From contig NZ_BBWK01000054.1 of NCBI RefSeq assembly GCF_001463765.1, forward strand, positions 1 to 64,000: DNA of 64,000 bases, in the 5' to 3' direction. Below, in pieces: positions 49,013 to 57,007 of this stretch. A program made the position numbers and the translations under genes. Each line of letters opens with the position of its first letter. Within the stretch, counting starts at the first letter, position 1. The notes beneath the pieces were generated by a model. That model worked only from the letters and a program-made list of their open reading frames with translations, had not been told where the DNA came from and made no database searches. The DNA comes from Aureimonas sp. AU4. GTDB lineage: Bacteria > Pseudomonadota > Alphaproteobacteria > Rhizobiales > Rhizobiaceae.

Positions 49013-49611
49013 AGCCCCCGCTGTCCGCGCAGCGCCGCGCGCGCCAGCATGGCCTGGATCTGCCCCTCGGCGCGGCGAAAGCTCGGCGCGTCCGGTGTCG
49101 AGACGTTGAACACCACCGTCGTGGGCCCGCCCCGCGCGCCGCCGCCGCTGGTCGCCACGCCGAGGCTTCCGTCGCTGCCACGCCGGAGCGGCAGGATCGC
49201 CTCCGCCCCCGCCTCGCCCATCAAGCCGGCCGCGCCGCCCATCGGAAAGAAGCTTGGCGCCCGCACGACGCCGCCCTTGGCGAAGGGCACGACGCGCTGC
49301 GGTGCGGCCGCACCCGCCGCGCCGCCGCCGAGCGCCCCACCGAGGCTGCCGATGAGCCCGTTCAGGAGGTTGCCCGCCAGAGTCCCGACCGGCCGCAGCG
49401 CGCTGTCGAGCGCGATCCCGCTGATGCGGGTCGCCAGCTGCTTCAGGACCCCTTCCAGCGACTTGCCGCCGCCGGACGCGTTGCGGAAGGCGCTCGTGAA
49501 GGCCGAGCCCAGCGCCCCCGCCCGCAGCTGCAGGTCGCCCATCGCCCGGTCGAAGCCGCGTGTGTCGGCCTCCACCGCGATGCGCATCGTATCCGCGCCG
49601 TCCTGCGCCAT
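49009..49611 (-). CDS. GTA gp11, tape measure protein
   Basis: A 200-residue protein with a Gly/Ala-rich middle (GGALGGGAAGAAAPQRVVPFAKGG) and the C-terminal GAEAILPLRRGSDGSLGVATS typical of phage tape measures. The short length matches the short tail of GTAs. It begins 1 base after the chaperone gene and overlaps gp12. It sets tail length and plugs the tube. Confidence 0.88.
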   Translation of the reverse strand: MAQDGADTMRIAVEADTRGFDRAMGDLQLRAGALGSAFTSAFRNASGGGKSLEGVLKQLATRISGIALDSALRPVGTLAGNLLNGLIGSLGGALGGGAAGAAAPQRVVPFAKGGVVRAPSFFPMGGAAGLMGEAGAEAILPLRRGSDGSLGVATSGGGARGGPTTVVFNVSTPDAPSFRRAEGQIQAMLARAALRGQRGL

Positions 49612-49612
49612 G

Positions 49613-49831
49613 TCATCCTCCGTCGGGAAAGCGTTGCATCAGCGCGTCGAGCGCAGCGCGGCCGGGATGGCCGAGCCGTTCGGGTGCGTGCGCCTCGAGA
49701 AGGGCGGCGAGCTCGCGCGGCGCGAGGCGCCAGAACTCGGCGGGCGCAAGGCCAAGCGCGAGCGCGGCGCGCATCGCCCGGTCCCAGGGAAAGGCCGCCG
49801 CGCCCGCCGCGTCGGGCGCGGCGGCGCTCAA
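49613..49831 (-). CDS. GTA tail assembly chaperone (gp10.1-like)
   Basis: A 72-residue protein with a FPWDRAMRAALALGLAPAEFWRLAPREL core, the FPW and W.L.P.EL arrangement of the rcc01693-type tail assembly chaperone. I put the start at a TTG that overlaps the gp10 stop in a TTGA, which agrees with the 4-base overlaps of neighbouring genes; the longer open frame upstream has no resemblance. It is needed for tail-tube assembly, not for the final particle. Confidence 0.8.
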   Translation of the reverse strand: MSAAAPDAAGAAAFPWDRAMRAALALGLAPAEFWRLAPRELAALLEAHAPERLGHPGRAALDALMQRFPDGG

Positions 49832-50169
49832 GGGCGAGCGGGCGTTTCCCCGCCGGCTCCCCCGAAGGCCGCATCCAGAAGCTCGGCCGCAACCCGTGCC
49901 GCGCCCGCCACCCCGCCCTCGATGGGAAGGTTTGCCAATTCCGCGTCGCTGACGCAGGCGCCGGCGCCCCGCAGGCCCGCGCCGAGGATGCGCGTCAGGT
50001 CGCGCGCCGACAGGTGCCCCGAGCCGAAGCGCGCGGCGAGCTGTCCGAGGTCCTCCAGCGCGAAGGCGTCCTCCAGCTCGGCCAGCGCCCCGAGCGTCAG
50101 GCAAAGCCGCCGCTCCTCGCCCCCGATCACGGCCGAGACCTCGCCGCGCCGCCGGTTCGCCGCCATCAC
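49828..50169 (-). CDS. GTA gp10, tail assembly protein
   Basis: A 113-residue GTA family protein. The conserved part is GEVSAVIGGEERRLCLTLGALAELEDAF, followed by LTRILGAGLRGAG. It resembles tail-tube assembly proteins (chaperone type) that follow the major tail gene in GTAs. Its ATG overlaps the gp9 stop in an ATGA; the TTG-started chaperone overlaps its own stop. Confidence 0.85.
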   Translation of the reverse strand: MMAANRRRGEVSAVIGGEERRLCLTLGALAELEDAFALEDLGQLAARFGSGHLSARDLTRILGAGLRGAGACVSDAELANLPIEGGVAGAARVAAELLDAAFGGAGGETPARP

Positions 50170-50576
50170 AGCGCCTCGAAGACGAGCGCGCCGGCCGATT
50201 CCAGCGTCATCTCGAATGACACCTCGCCGTCGTGCTCGCCGCCGTATTCCAGCGCCGTCACCTGGAACGGACCGGTCACCGTGCCGAAGTCCGGCACCAC
50301 GGCCTGGAAGGGCACGGGGCGCCCCTCGAAGAACACCCGGCGGAGCGCCGCGTCGGAGGCCGCGTCCTTGAAGAGGCCGGCGCCCGAGAGCGAGGCACGC
50401 TGCACGCCCGCCCCGCCCAGAAGCTCGCGCCAGCGCCCGGCGCTCTCGCCGTCGGTCACGTCCACGATCTCGGCGTTCATGGCCAGCCGGCGCGTGCGCA
50501 GGCCGGCGACGGTCTGGAACGGCGCGCCGTCCAGCGAGATCTTGAGAAGAAGGTCCTTGCCGCGCTGCGCGCCCAT
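50166..50576 (-). CDS. GTA gp9, major tail tube protein
   Basis: A 136-residue TP901-1-family tail protein. The opening GKDLLLKISLDGAPFQTVAGLRTRRLAMNAEIVDVT is diagnostic, and FKDAASDAALRRVFFEGRPVPFQ matches the family core. It forms the tail tube in many copies per particle. It is separated from gp8 by a terminator-like hairpin, so its expression may be set apart from the head genes. Confidence 0.92.
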   Translation of the reverse strand: MGAQRGKDLLLKISLDGAPFQTVAGLRTRRLAMNAEIVDVTDGESAGRWRELLGGAGVQRASLSGAGLFKDAASDAALRRVFFEGRPVPFQAVVPDFGTVTGPFQVTALEYGGEHDGEVSFEMTLESAGALVFEAL

Positions 50577-50602
50577 GGTTGGCGATCCCCGATCGTGAAA
50601 CG

Positions 50603-50631
50603 AAAAAGGGGCGGTCCCTTCGGACCGCCCC
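50603..50631 (-). terminator. Intrinsic terminator-like hairpin between gp8 and gp9
   Basis: On the minus strand GGGGCGGTCC and GGACCGCCCC form a perfect 10-bp stem with a tetraloop, followed by TTTTT. It lies 29 bases after the gp8 stop and 26 bases before the gp9 ATG. It splits head-and-connector genes from tail genes within one operon. No promoter is visible in the short space after it. Confidence 0.85.
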
Positions 50632-50660
50632 TTGCGATGGCGTGGATGGCTGGAATGCCG

Positions 50661-51071
50661 TCAGGCGAGCGGTTCGGTCACCGCCCGGAAGCGCAGGATG
50701 CCGTGATAGGCAGGCGAGTCCGGCTCCTGCCGGGCCTCGGCGAACTGGAGGCGCAGGTTGACGAGCCGGTGGCCATCCATCGGCAGCGTCGCGTCGTGAA
50801 GCCTGTTCGTCACCTTGTCCATGATCGCGTAGGTCTCCTGCTTCGAGCCGCCGCGTCCCCAGACGTGAAGCGTGAGAATGTGCTCGGAGCCGTCCTCCGA
50901 GCCGGTGGACCAGTCCACCACCGCGGTGCGCCCAAGCGTCAGGTAGGGAAAGGCGGCGCGCTCCGGCTGCCGGTCGAAGACCTTGGGCCCGCCCAGCATC
51001 GCGGTCAGCGCCGGGTCGCCCATCAGCGCGGAGACGATCGTGGTCTGAAGTTCGGCGCTGGCCTGCATCAT
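50661..51071 (-). CDS. GTA gp8, tail terminator protein (DUF3168)
   Basis: A 136-residue DUF3168 protein. LTAMLGGPKVFDRQPERAAFPYLTLGRTAVVDWSTGS and ILTLHVWGRGGSKQETYAIMD fit the GTA tail terminator, which closes the head end of the tail. The first codons are ATGATG; I took the outer one. A 65-base AT-richer gap upstream holds a pair of direct repeats. Confidence 0.9.
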   Translation of the reverse strand: MMQASAELQTTIVSALMGDPALTAMLGGPKVFDRQPERAAFPYLTLGRTAVVDWSTGSEDGSEHILTLHVWGRGGSKQETYAIMDKVTNRLHDATLPMDGHRLVNLRLQFAEARQEPDSPAYHGILRFRAVTEPLA

Positions 51072-51094
51072 GGCCGGTGATCTCCCTGTTTCAC

Positions 51095-51119
51095 GATATG
51101 CGTGTCACGGATGATATGC
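51095..51119. repeat. Direct GATATGC repeats upstream of gp8
   Basis: GATATGC occurs at 51095-51101 and 51113-51119, start-to-start distance 18 bases, in the only AT-rich stretch inside the GTA operon, upstream of gp8 on the minus strand. It could be a regulator or promoter site, but it may be chance. Confidence 0.35.
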
Positions 51120-51136
51120 ATTGAAATGTGGCGTGA

Positions 51137-51313
51137 TCAGGCACGCGCGTCCAGCCGATCCGTTAACTTTTCCTCACCTTCGAACGGCTTTCCACCGCCC
51201 GACGATGCTCCGTCCAGCCGCAGCTCCGCCTCGCGGGCCAGCCGCTCGCGCAGCCGTCGCAGCATCAGCGCCCGCAGCTTCGCGCCGGCCGGTCGCCTCA
51301 CAAGCGCCCTCAC
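51137..51313 (-). CDS. Small basic protein between GTA gp7 and gp8
   Basis: A 58-residue basic protein with a helix MRALVRRPAGAKLRALMLRR and a Glu/Arg-rich rest. The GTG start overlaps the gp7 stop as GTGA and is preceded by GAGGAGGAGG, a strong ribosome-binding site within the gp7 end. These are the same features used by neighbouring genes, so I accept it as a gene. It has no function I recognise; similar tiny frames lie here in other GTA clusters in my memory, not verified. Confidence 0.6.
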   Translation of the reverse strand: MRALVRRPAGAKLRALMLRRLRERLAREAELRLDGASSGGGKPFEGEEKLTDRLDARA

Positions 51314-51642
51314 GCCTCCTCCTCGCAACGGCACACGAGGTAGCGACCCGTCTCGTCCGGGTCGTGCATCGTACGGATCACCAGCCGCCGCGCGCCGAGA
51401 CGAAAGGCCATGCCGCGCTCCAGCCCGGCGCGGCGGCGCAGCGTCACGCGATGCGTGACGTTCGCGATCCGCTGTCCCGCCTCCGGCCCGACCTCGACGC
51501 GGGCGGGCTCCACCCGCACCGACGTCTCGCCCACCTCGCGCCAGCGTTCGGTCGCCCCGCCCATGGCGTCGGGCACCGGCTCGTTGCGCTCGATCAGCGC
51601 GCGGTGCCGCAAGAGCCCTGCATCCAGAAACAGAGTCGACAT
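51310..51642 (-). CDS. GTA gp7, head-tail stopper protein
   Basis: A 110-residue head-closure protein (SPP1 gp16-like). The core LRHRALIERNEPVPDAMGGATERWREVGETSVRVEP is diagnostic, with VTHRVTLRRRAGLERGMAFRLGARRLVIRT later. It closes the head after packaging. Its ATG shares one base with the gp6 stop. Its last codons carry the ribosome-binding site of the small gene that follows. Confidence 0.88.
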   Translation of the reverse strand: MSTLFLDAGLLRHRALIERNEPVPDAMGGATERWREVGETSVRVEPARVEVGPEAGQRIANVTHRVTLRRRAGLERGMAFRLGARRLVIRTMHDPDETGRYLVCRCEEEA

Positions 51643-52190
51643 CAGATCGCCAGGCTCCGGTAGGGCGACAGGAGGCTGCCGACGAGCGGCGGGATCGTGT
51701 CGGGCTGCAGCGCCGGGGCGAGCAGCGTGCGCGTCTCGTAGGCTGTCGCCGCCAGCCTTAGCATGGCGAGCCGCAGCGATTCCGGCACGAGTTCGGGCGG
51801 CAGGCCGGCGCGCAGTTCCAGTTCCGCCCCGCCGGCGGCCACCACCGGGCGGCGCCAGTGAAGCCGCGTGTGCAACGGCGAGTTCTCGAAGCGCAGGTCG
51901 GCCAGATCGCCCAGACGGGTCGCGCCGTCCTCGTCGAACAGCGTCACGCCGAGGATTGTCGTCACCGGCCGGAAGCCAAGCGCGAGCGTCCCGACCGCCG
52001 CCTCCACGACGAGGCGGCCCGTGCGTTCGGCGACGAGCAGCCCCGTGCGCCGCTCCACGTCCTCGCGCGCCGCCCGCAGGAGGCGCCCGAGCAGCGCGTC
52101 CTCGTCCTCGCGGTCCAGCCGCAGGAAGGCGCGAAGCTCCGCCACGCCCACCGGCTCCTCGGCCGGCGCGCTGGTCTCGATCCAGATCAT
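51642..52190 (-). CDS. GTA gp6, head-tail adaptor
   Basis: A 182-residue gp6-like head-tail connector. VGVAELRAFLRLDREDEDALLGRLLRAAREDVERRTG is the N-terminal helical signature of the HK97 gp6/phage connector family. It docks to the portal. A hairpin separates it from the capsid gene before it. Confidence 0.88.
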   Translation of the reverse strand: MIWIETSAPAEEPVGVAELRAFLRLDREDEDALLGRLLRAAREDVERRTGLLVAERTGRLVVEAAVGTLALGFRPVTTILGVTLFDEDGATRLGDLADLRFENSPLHTRLHWRRPVVAAGGAELELRAGLPPELVPESLRLAMLRLAATAYETRTLLAPALQPDTIPPLVGSLLSPYRSLAI

Positions 52191-52222
52191 GGGTGCAAAC
52201 CTCGGCTGATGGGGAAGAGTGA

Positions 52223-52248
52223 GGGCCGGGCGAGAAACCGCCCGGCCC
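52223..52248 (-). terminator. Perfect hairpin after the GTA capsid gene
   Basis: GGGCCGGGCG and CGCCCGGCCC form a 10-bp stem with a 6-base loop, 6 bases past the capsid stop codon on the minus strand. No T-tract follows. Such a hairpin stabilises upstream mRNA and could partly reduce transcription of connector genes, but that is inference. Confidence 0.55.
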
Positions 52249-52254
52249 GCCCGG

Positions 52255-53517
52255 TCAGGCGTTGAAGGCGAGAAGCTTCGCCGCGTCGAAGTCCTGCACG
52301 CCGCCGCCCACGCGCTTGGTCGTGTAGAAGAGGACGTAGGGCTTGGCGGAATAGGGATCGCGCAGGACGCGCACGCCCTGGCGGTCCACCACGAGGTAGA
52401 AGCGCCCGAAGTCGCCGAAGGCGATGGCCTTCGCCCCGTTCGCGATGTCGGGCATGGCCTCGGCCTCGACCACGGGGAAGCCCATCAAGCTAGCGCGTCC
52501 GCCCGCCACGCTCGGCGGCGCCCAGAGGTAGTTTCCGTCCGCGTCCTTGAGCTTCCTCACCGCGCTCTGCGTGCGGCGGTTCATCACGAACGTGGCGTTC
52601 TGCCGGTAGCTGCCCTTCAGCGCGTAGACGAGGTCGATCAGCGCGTCGCCGCCGAGCCCCGGCAGGAAACCGCCGTTGGCCCCGGTCGCTACCGTCCCGA
52701 TCTTGCCCCAGGCCCAGTCGGCCTCGGCTGCGGTCGGGTAGGTCATGAAGCCCTTGGGCTTGGCGACCCCGTCGCCCGTCACGAAGGCCGCGCCCTCCTG
52801 GCCGGCGAAGGCCTGCTCCACTTCCTCGCCGAGCCAGCGGTCGAGATCCACCGCCGCGTCGTCGAGAAGCGCCGAGGTCGCCGCCGGCATGGCGTAGAGC
52901 TCCATGGTCGGGAAGCTCAGCTCCGAGAGCTGCGGCGCATTCGTCTGCGGCCTCGCGTCGGCCTCGCCCACCCAGCCTGTCTGCGCGCCGTTCACCGCGA
53001 AGGGCTTGCGCAGAACGGCCGAAGACACGGCGCGAACGCTTGCGATCGAGCGGATCGGCGAGACGCTGGCGAGACGCCGCCCGATCTCCGTCTCTGTCTC
53101 GGGCGGCACGAGGAAGCCGCCGTCCTGGCCCGACAGGCCCGACATCGCCTTCTCCTCGAGGCGACGGATGCGCCCCTCGTCGCCGCCGCGCACGTAACTC
53201 TCGAAGGCGGAACGGTGCTCGCTCGGCTCGGCCGACATGCCCTCCGCGCCCCCGCCCAGCGGCGGCCGCAGGCCCTTCAGGACGAGACGCTCGAGGCGCC
53301 GCTCCTGCTCGTCCACCGCACGCGAGATGCGGTCCGCCTTTTCCTGCGTCACCGTATCGGCGCTCATGCGCCGCTCGATCTGGCTCAAGCGCTCGTCGTT
53401 CGCCTCGCGGAAGCCCTCGAAGGCGCGCATGAACTCGTCGAAGGCGTCCGCCGTCTCGCCGTTGCGCGGCGCGTCTGCTGCCTTGGTCTCGTGCGACGGC
53501 ATGGGGATGGTGTGCAT
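52255..53517 (-). CDS. GTA gp5, HK97-type major capsid protein
   Basis: A 420-residue capsid protein. The first 110 residues are a charged, helical scaffold region (KADRISRAVDEQERRLERLVLKGL), probably removed by the protease. The core starts with SGLSGQDGGFLVPPETETEIGRRL and contains FVTGDGVAKPKGFMTYPT, the typical HK97 motif. It makes the T=3-like head in GTAs. AAGGA lies 8 bases before the ATG. It is followed by the hairpin. Confidence 0.93.
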   Translation of the reverse strand: MHTIPMPSHETKAADAPRNGETADAFDEFMRAFEGFREANDERLSQIERRMSADTVTQEKADRISRAVDEQERRLERLVLKGLRPPLGGGAEGMSAEPSEHRSAFESYVRGGDEGRIRRLEEKAMSGLSGQDGGFLVPPETETEIGRRLASVSPIRSIASVRAVSSAVLRKPFAVNGAQTGWVGEADARPQTNAPQLSELSFPTMELYAMPAATSALLDDAAVDLDRWLGEEVEQAFAGQEGAAFVTGDGVAKPKGFMTYPTAAEADWAWGKIGTVATGANGGFLPGLGGDALIDLVYALKGSYRQNATFVMNRRTQSAVRKLKDADGNYLWAPPSVAGGRASLMGFPVVEAEAMPDIANGAKAIAFGDFGRFYLVVDRQGVRVLRDPYSAKPYVLFYTTKRVGGGVQDFDAAKLLAFNA

Positions 53518-53552
53518 CGGGTCGATCCTTGTTGGCTTTCGGGGTGAAGGGG

Positions 53553-54095
53553 TCAGCGCGCCGCGAGCGGCGGCGCCAGCGGCGGCAGGAGCAGCCGCCG
53601 CGCCGCCTCGACGAGGCGCAGGGAAAGGTCGCGGGCCGGCAGCGTGCGCGAGCGCGTCTGCGTCACGCGCGCGGCCTCCTGCATCGGGAAGGTGACGATC
53701 GAGATCTCCCAGAGATCGAGCTCGACGAGGCTGCGCCGCGCCCGCCCGTCGTGCACGGGCGCCGAGCGCCGCGTGTGGAAGCCGATCGACAGCCCGTCGA
53801 TCGCCCCGGCGCGCAGGAGCTCGAAGGCCTCGCGCCCTGCGCCCGACTGAAGCGCCAGCCGTCCTTCCGCGAAGAGCCCGACCTGATCCTCGGCGAGCCG
53901 CGTCCAGACGCCGATCGGCCGAGCCGGGTCGTGCTGCCAGAGCATGCGGATGCCCGCCGCCCCGCGCCGCAGGAGCGATCGGCGGAAGGCGCCGCGCTCG
54001 ACACGGTCGCCGCCGTTGTCGGGCCGGTCGAAAAGGCTGGCATAGCCCCTCACGGTGCCGTCCGCGTCCAGCCGCGCGGGCTGCGCCGCGCTCAC
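53553..54095 (-). CDS. GTA gp4, prohead protease
   Basis: An S78-type protease of 180 residues. Key stretches are VRGYASLFDRPDNGGDRVERGAF, WQHDPARPIGVW (catalytic His) and IDGLSIGFHTR (catalytic Ser). It cuts the capsid scaffold region. The start is a GTG that overlaps the DUF6107-like gene as GTGA; the longer open frame upstream has no resemblance. Confidence 0.9.
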   Translation of the reverse strand: MSAAQPARLDADGTVRGYASLFDRPDNGGDRVERGAFRRSLLRRGAAGIRMLWQHDPARPIGVWTRLAEDQVGLFAEGRLALQSGAGREAFELLRAGAIDGLSIGFHTRRSAPVHDGRARRSLVELDLWEISIVTFPMQEAARVTQTRSRTLPARDLSLRLVEAARRLLLPPLAPPLAAR

Positions 54096-54439
54096 GGCTG
54101 GCCTCCCCGGCGGCGCTGGCGGAACAGCCCGTCCGCAAAGCGCCCCAGCGCTCCCAGCGCCCACCAGGCCGAAAGGCTCGCCGCCGCCGAGCCCATCACC
54201 GCCGTCTCGGTGGCGCCCAGCGCCTGCCCGAAGCCGAGATGGTCGGCCAGAAGCAGCCCCGCCGGGCCGCCGAAGACCAGCCCGGTCGCGAGCCCGATCA
54301 GGAAGCGGGTCGCCGCCTCGCGCCGTCCCTCCGGCAGGAGATAGGCGATCGAGATCACCGAGCCGCCGATCGCCCCGACGCATTTGGCGCCGAGCAGCGC
54401 GAGCGGGGACGCGACGTCCCCGGCCACCGTCGTATCCAT
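54092..54439 (-). CDS. DUF6107-like membrane protein in the GTA
   Basis: A 115-residue protein with three to four hydrophobic segments (GAIGGSVISIAYLLP, FLIGLATGLVFGGPAGLLLA, ATETAVMGSAAASLSAWWALGALG). It sits between portal and protease, the place of the gp3.5 proteins of Hyphomicrobiales GTAs. I think it is DUF6107, from position and composition. Role unknown; it may act in assembly or at the membrane. It overlaps gp4 by 4 bases. Confidence 0.7.
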   Translation of the reverse strand: MDTTVAGDVASPLALLGAKCVGAIGGSVISIAYLLPEGRREAATRFLIGLATGLVFGGPAGLLLADHLGFGQALGATETAVMGSAAASLSAWWALGALGRFADGLFRQRRRGGQP

Positions 54440-54468
54440 GGCTTGCCTCCATCAGTGGATGTGAAAGT

Positions 54469-55680
54469 TCAGCGCACGCCCGCGCGCGGGCCGTAGCCGA
54501 CCGCCTCGCGCTTCTCGTCCTCGGACAGGAACTCCGCTCCCCCGAGCCGTCGCCACAGCGCCTCGCGCTCCAGCGCCAGGCCCTCGATCCGGTCGGCGTC
54601 GAAGCCGAGCCTCAAGGCCGGTTCGCCGTGAAGCGCGGCCAGCCAGTCGCCCACCGCCGCGCAGAGACGCGACACGAGCGGCAGGACCGTCAGCCGGAAC
54701 AGCGCCCGGTTGGCTTCGGCGTAGTTCGCGTAGGTCGCGTCGCCCGGGATGCCGAGCAGCATGGGCGGCACGCCGAAGGCGACCGCGATGTCGCGGGCCG
54801 CGCCGTTGCGCGCCTCCACGAAGTCCATGTCGCGGGGGGAAAGCGCCATGGTCTTCCAGTCGAGCCCGCCTTCCAGCAGCATCGGCCGCCCGGCGCGCGC
54901 CGCGCCGACATAGCCGTTCTCCAGCTCGCTCTTCAGCCGGTCGAACTGGTCGGGCGAAAGGTTCGAACCGTCGCCCGGCTGGTAGACCAGCGCACCGCTC
55001 GGCCGCGCCGAGTTGTCGAGAAGCGCCTTGTTCCAGCGCGTCGCGGCGTTGTGGAGGTCGAGCGCCGTGCGCGCGGCCTCCAGCGGGGCGAAGCCGTCCG
55101 CCTCGCCGAGCGGATGAAAGAGCCGGATCGCGAGGACCTGGGGCGGCCGTCCGCCCTCGCCTTCGAGACTCAGGCGACGCACGCTCGCGCCATGCCGCAG
55201 CTCGACCGCCGCCGGCCAGCCGTCGTTCCCGGCCAGCGTGCGCACCGTGTCGGGCCGCAGCGCATGAAGAAGGCGCGGCTCGCCGTCGAGCATCACCGCC
55301 TCAAGGTGCGCCGCCCCCGAAAGAAGAAGGTGCCCGCACAGCGCCTCCACCAGCGCCGCCCCGTCCTGCGCCCCGTTCGGCCGGCGCAGCAGCCCGAGCA
55401 TCGGGTGCTCGGCCACCTCGCGGGCGCCGTCGTAGAGGAGAAGCGGCACCGCCGCCGTGCTTTCGGCCAGAAGCCGCACGCAGCGATAGGCGACCGGGTT
55501 GCGCATGAAGCCCTCGCGCGCCGCCGACACGTAGCCCCGCTCGCTCCAGCTCGCCCCGTCCGTCTGCCCGCCCGCGAACACGAGCGAGCCGCCGGCGAAC
55601 CCGCCTTCCTTGCGCTCGGGCGCACGCGCGCCCGCCGGCCCGCGCGCCCAGGCACGCAGCCTCTCCACTGGTCCCACCAT
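54469..55680 (-). CDS. GTA gp3, portal protein
   Basis: A 403-residue HK97-type portal. AAREGFMRNPVAYRCVRLLAESTAAVPLLLY is the N-terminal conserved portion, and KALLDNSARPSGALVY, GLDWKTMALSPRDMDFVEARNGAARDIAVAFGVPPMLLG match the core. It forms the dodecameric DNA gate. It begins 10 bases after the terminase gene. Confidence 0.93.
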   Translation of the reverse strand: MVGPVERLRAWARGPAGARAPERKEGGFAGGSLVFAGGQTDGASWSERGYVSAAREGFMRNPVAYRCVRLLAESTAAVPLLLYDGAREVAEHPMLGLLRRPNGAQDGAALVEALCGHLLLSGAAHLEAVMLDGEPRLLHALRPDTVRTLAGNDGWPAAVELRHGASVRRLSLEGEGGRPPQVLAIRLFHPLGEADGFAPLEAARTALDLHNAATRWNKALLDNSARPSGALVYQPGDGSNLSPDQFDRLKSELENGYVGAARAGRPMLLEGGLDWKTMALSPRDMDFVEARNGAARDIAVAFGVPPMLLGIPGDATYANYAEANRALFRLTVLPLVSRLCAAVGDWLAALHGEPALRLGFDADRIEGLALEREALWRRLGGAEFLSEDEKREAVGYGPRAGVR

Positions 55681-55690
55681 CGATGTCTCC

Positions 55691-57007
55691 TCAGATCGTC
55701 CGAACGCGCGGCTCGATCACCGGGCCGCCCAGCGCCGTCACCGCCCAGACCAGCGCGTCGAGCCGGTCCGGCGAGCGGCCGTTCGACAGGCCGTCGGGGC
55801 CGAAGTCGGCCATCTCGTCCTCGAGTTCGGGAAAGCTCCCGACGTGGTGCACCAGACCCTGCTCGTAGAGCGCGGCCACCGGCTCGGCGCGCAGCCACTT
55901 GCCGCGCGTCGCCCGCACGCCGGATACCGGCACCCCCGGCGCCACCGCCCGGATCACGGCCTCCACCATGTCGCCGCCCTGGTTCACCTCGGCGACGATC
56001 CGGTCGGCCTCGAGCTCGCGAAACAGCGTCACCGCCCGCTCGGCCCATTGCGGCGGCGAGAGGCCGCGCCGCGAGCGGTCGGCGAGGACGTGGATGATGC
56101 CGTCCACCCCGCGCCCCGCGGCCACGATGCCGCAGGCGTCGGAGCGCCGCGTCGCCGAGGCCGGCGGGTCGACCGCCACCACGATGCGCCGCATCTCGGG
56201 TGCGACGCGCAGCCGCCCGGCGTCGATCCGCTCGCGGCGGAACAGCGCGTCCTCGCGCCCCTCCACCAGCTCGCCGTCGAGTTCCTGGCGCCCGAGCCGC
56301 GAGCCGCCGTAGCGCCGCTCCATCGCCGCGATGAAGCCGCCCGCGAGGTTCTCGCGGTTTTCCGCCGTCGGCATGCGCGTCACCGCCGTGCCCTCCTCGG
56401 CGAGCAGCCGTTTCACGAGAGGCACCGGTCGCGGCGTCGTGGTGAGCACCATGCGGGGGTCCTCGCCGAGGCGCAGTCCCAGCTGCAGGTTGTCGAAGGT
56501 CGCCTCGTCATGCGTCCACTTGGCGAGCTCGTCGCCCCAGGCCGCGTCGAACTGGTAGCCCCGCAGGCTGTCGGGGTCTTCGGAGGAGAAGATCTGCGCC
56601 ACCGCCCCGTTGGAGAAGACGAGCCGGCGGCGCGTCGCCTCGAAGACCGGGCGCTCGCCGTAGTCCAGAGACCGCAGGCCGCTCTCGCCCTCCACCATCA
56701 CCTCGCGCGCGTCGCCCAGCGTCTCGGCCACCAGTGCGATCCGGCCGCAGGGCCGCCCCGCGAAGGGCGCCTCGCTCAGCGCCTGCGCCCGGATCCACTC
56801 AGCCCCAGCCCGCGTCTTGCCCGAACCGCGACCGCCCATCAGCAGCCACTGCCGCCACGATCCGGCCGGCGGGCGTTGCGAGGGCCGCGCGATCGCGGCC
56901 CAGGGCGGCATGGCCCCGCGCAGGACGACGGGCGGCAGATCGCGGAGGCTTCGCTCCAGCTCCCGCCAGAACGCATCCGCCGTCGCGGCCTCCCCCGGCG
57001 TGCTCAC
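55691..57007 (-). CDS. GTA gp2, large terminase
   Basis: A 438-residue packaging motor. Walker A GGRGSGKT (58-65) and Walker B in QFDAAWGDELAKW (about 152-163) are present, then LTTTPRPVPLVKRLL (coupling motif). The C-terminal nuclease domain begins VVAVDPPASATRR, with the first acidic ligand. The GTG start overlaps the gp1 stop in a GTGA; upstream open frame has no resemblance. Confidence 0.93.
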   Translation of the reverse strand: MSTPGEAATADAFWRELERSLRDLPPVVLRGAMPPWAAIARPSQRPPAGSWRQWLLMGGRGSGKTRAGAEWIRAQALSEAPFAGRPCGRIALVAETLGDAREVMVEGESGLRSLDYGERPVFEATRRRLVFSNGAVAQIFSSEDPDSLRGYQFDAAWGDELAKWTHDEATFDNLQLGLRLGEDPRMVLTTTPRPVPLVKRLLAEEGTAVTRMPTAENRENLAGGFIAAMERRYGGSRLGRQELDGELVEGREDALFRRERIDAGRLRVAPEMRRIVVAVDPPASATRRSDACGIVAAGRGVDGIIHVLADRSRRGLSPPQWAERAVTLFRELEADRIVAEVNQGGDMVEAVIRAVAPGVPVSGVRATRGKWLRAEPVAALYEQGLVHHVGSFPELEDEMADFGPDGLSNGRSPDRLDALVWAVTALGGPVIEPRVRTI

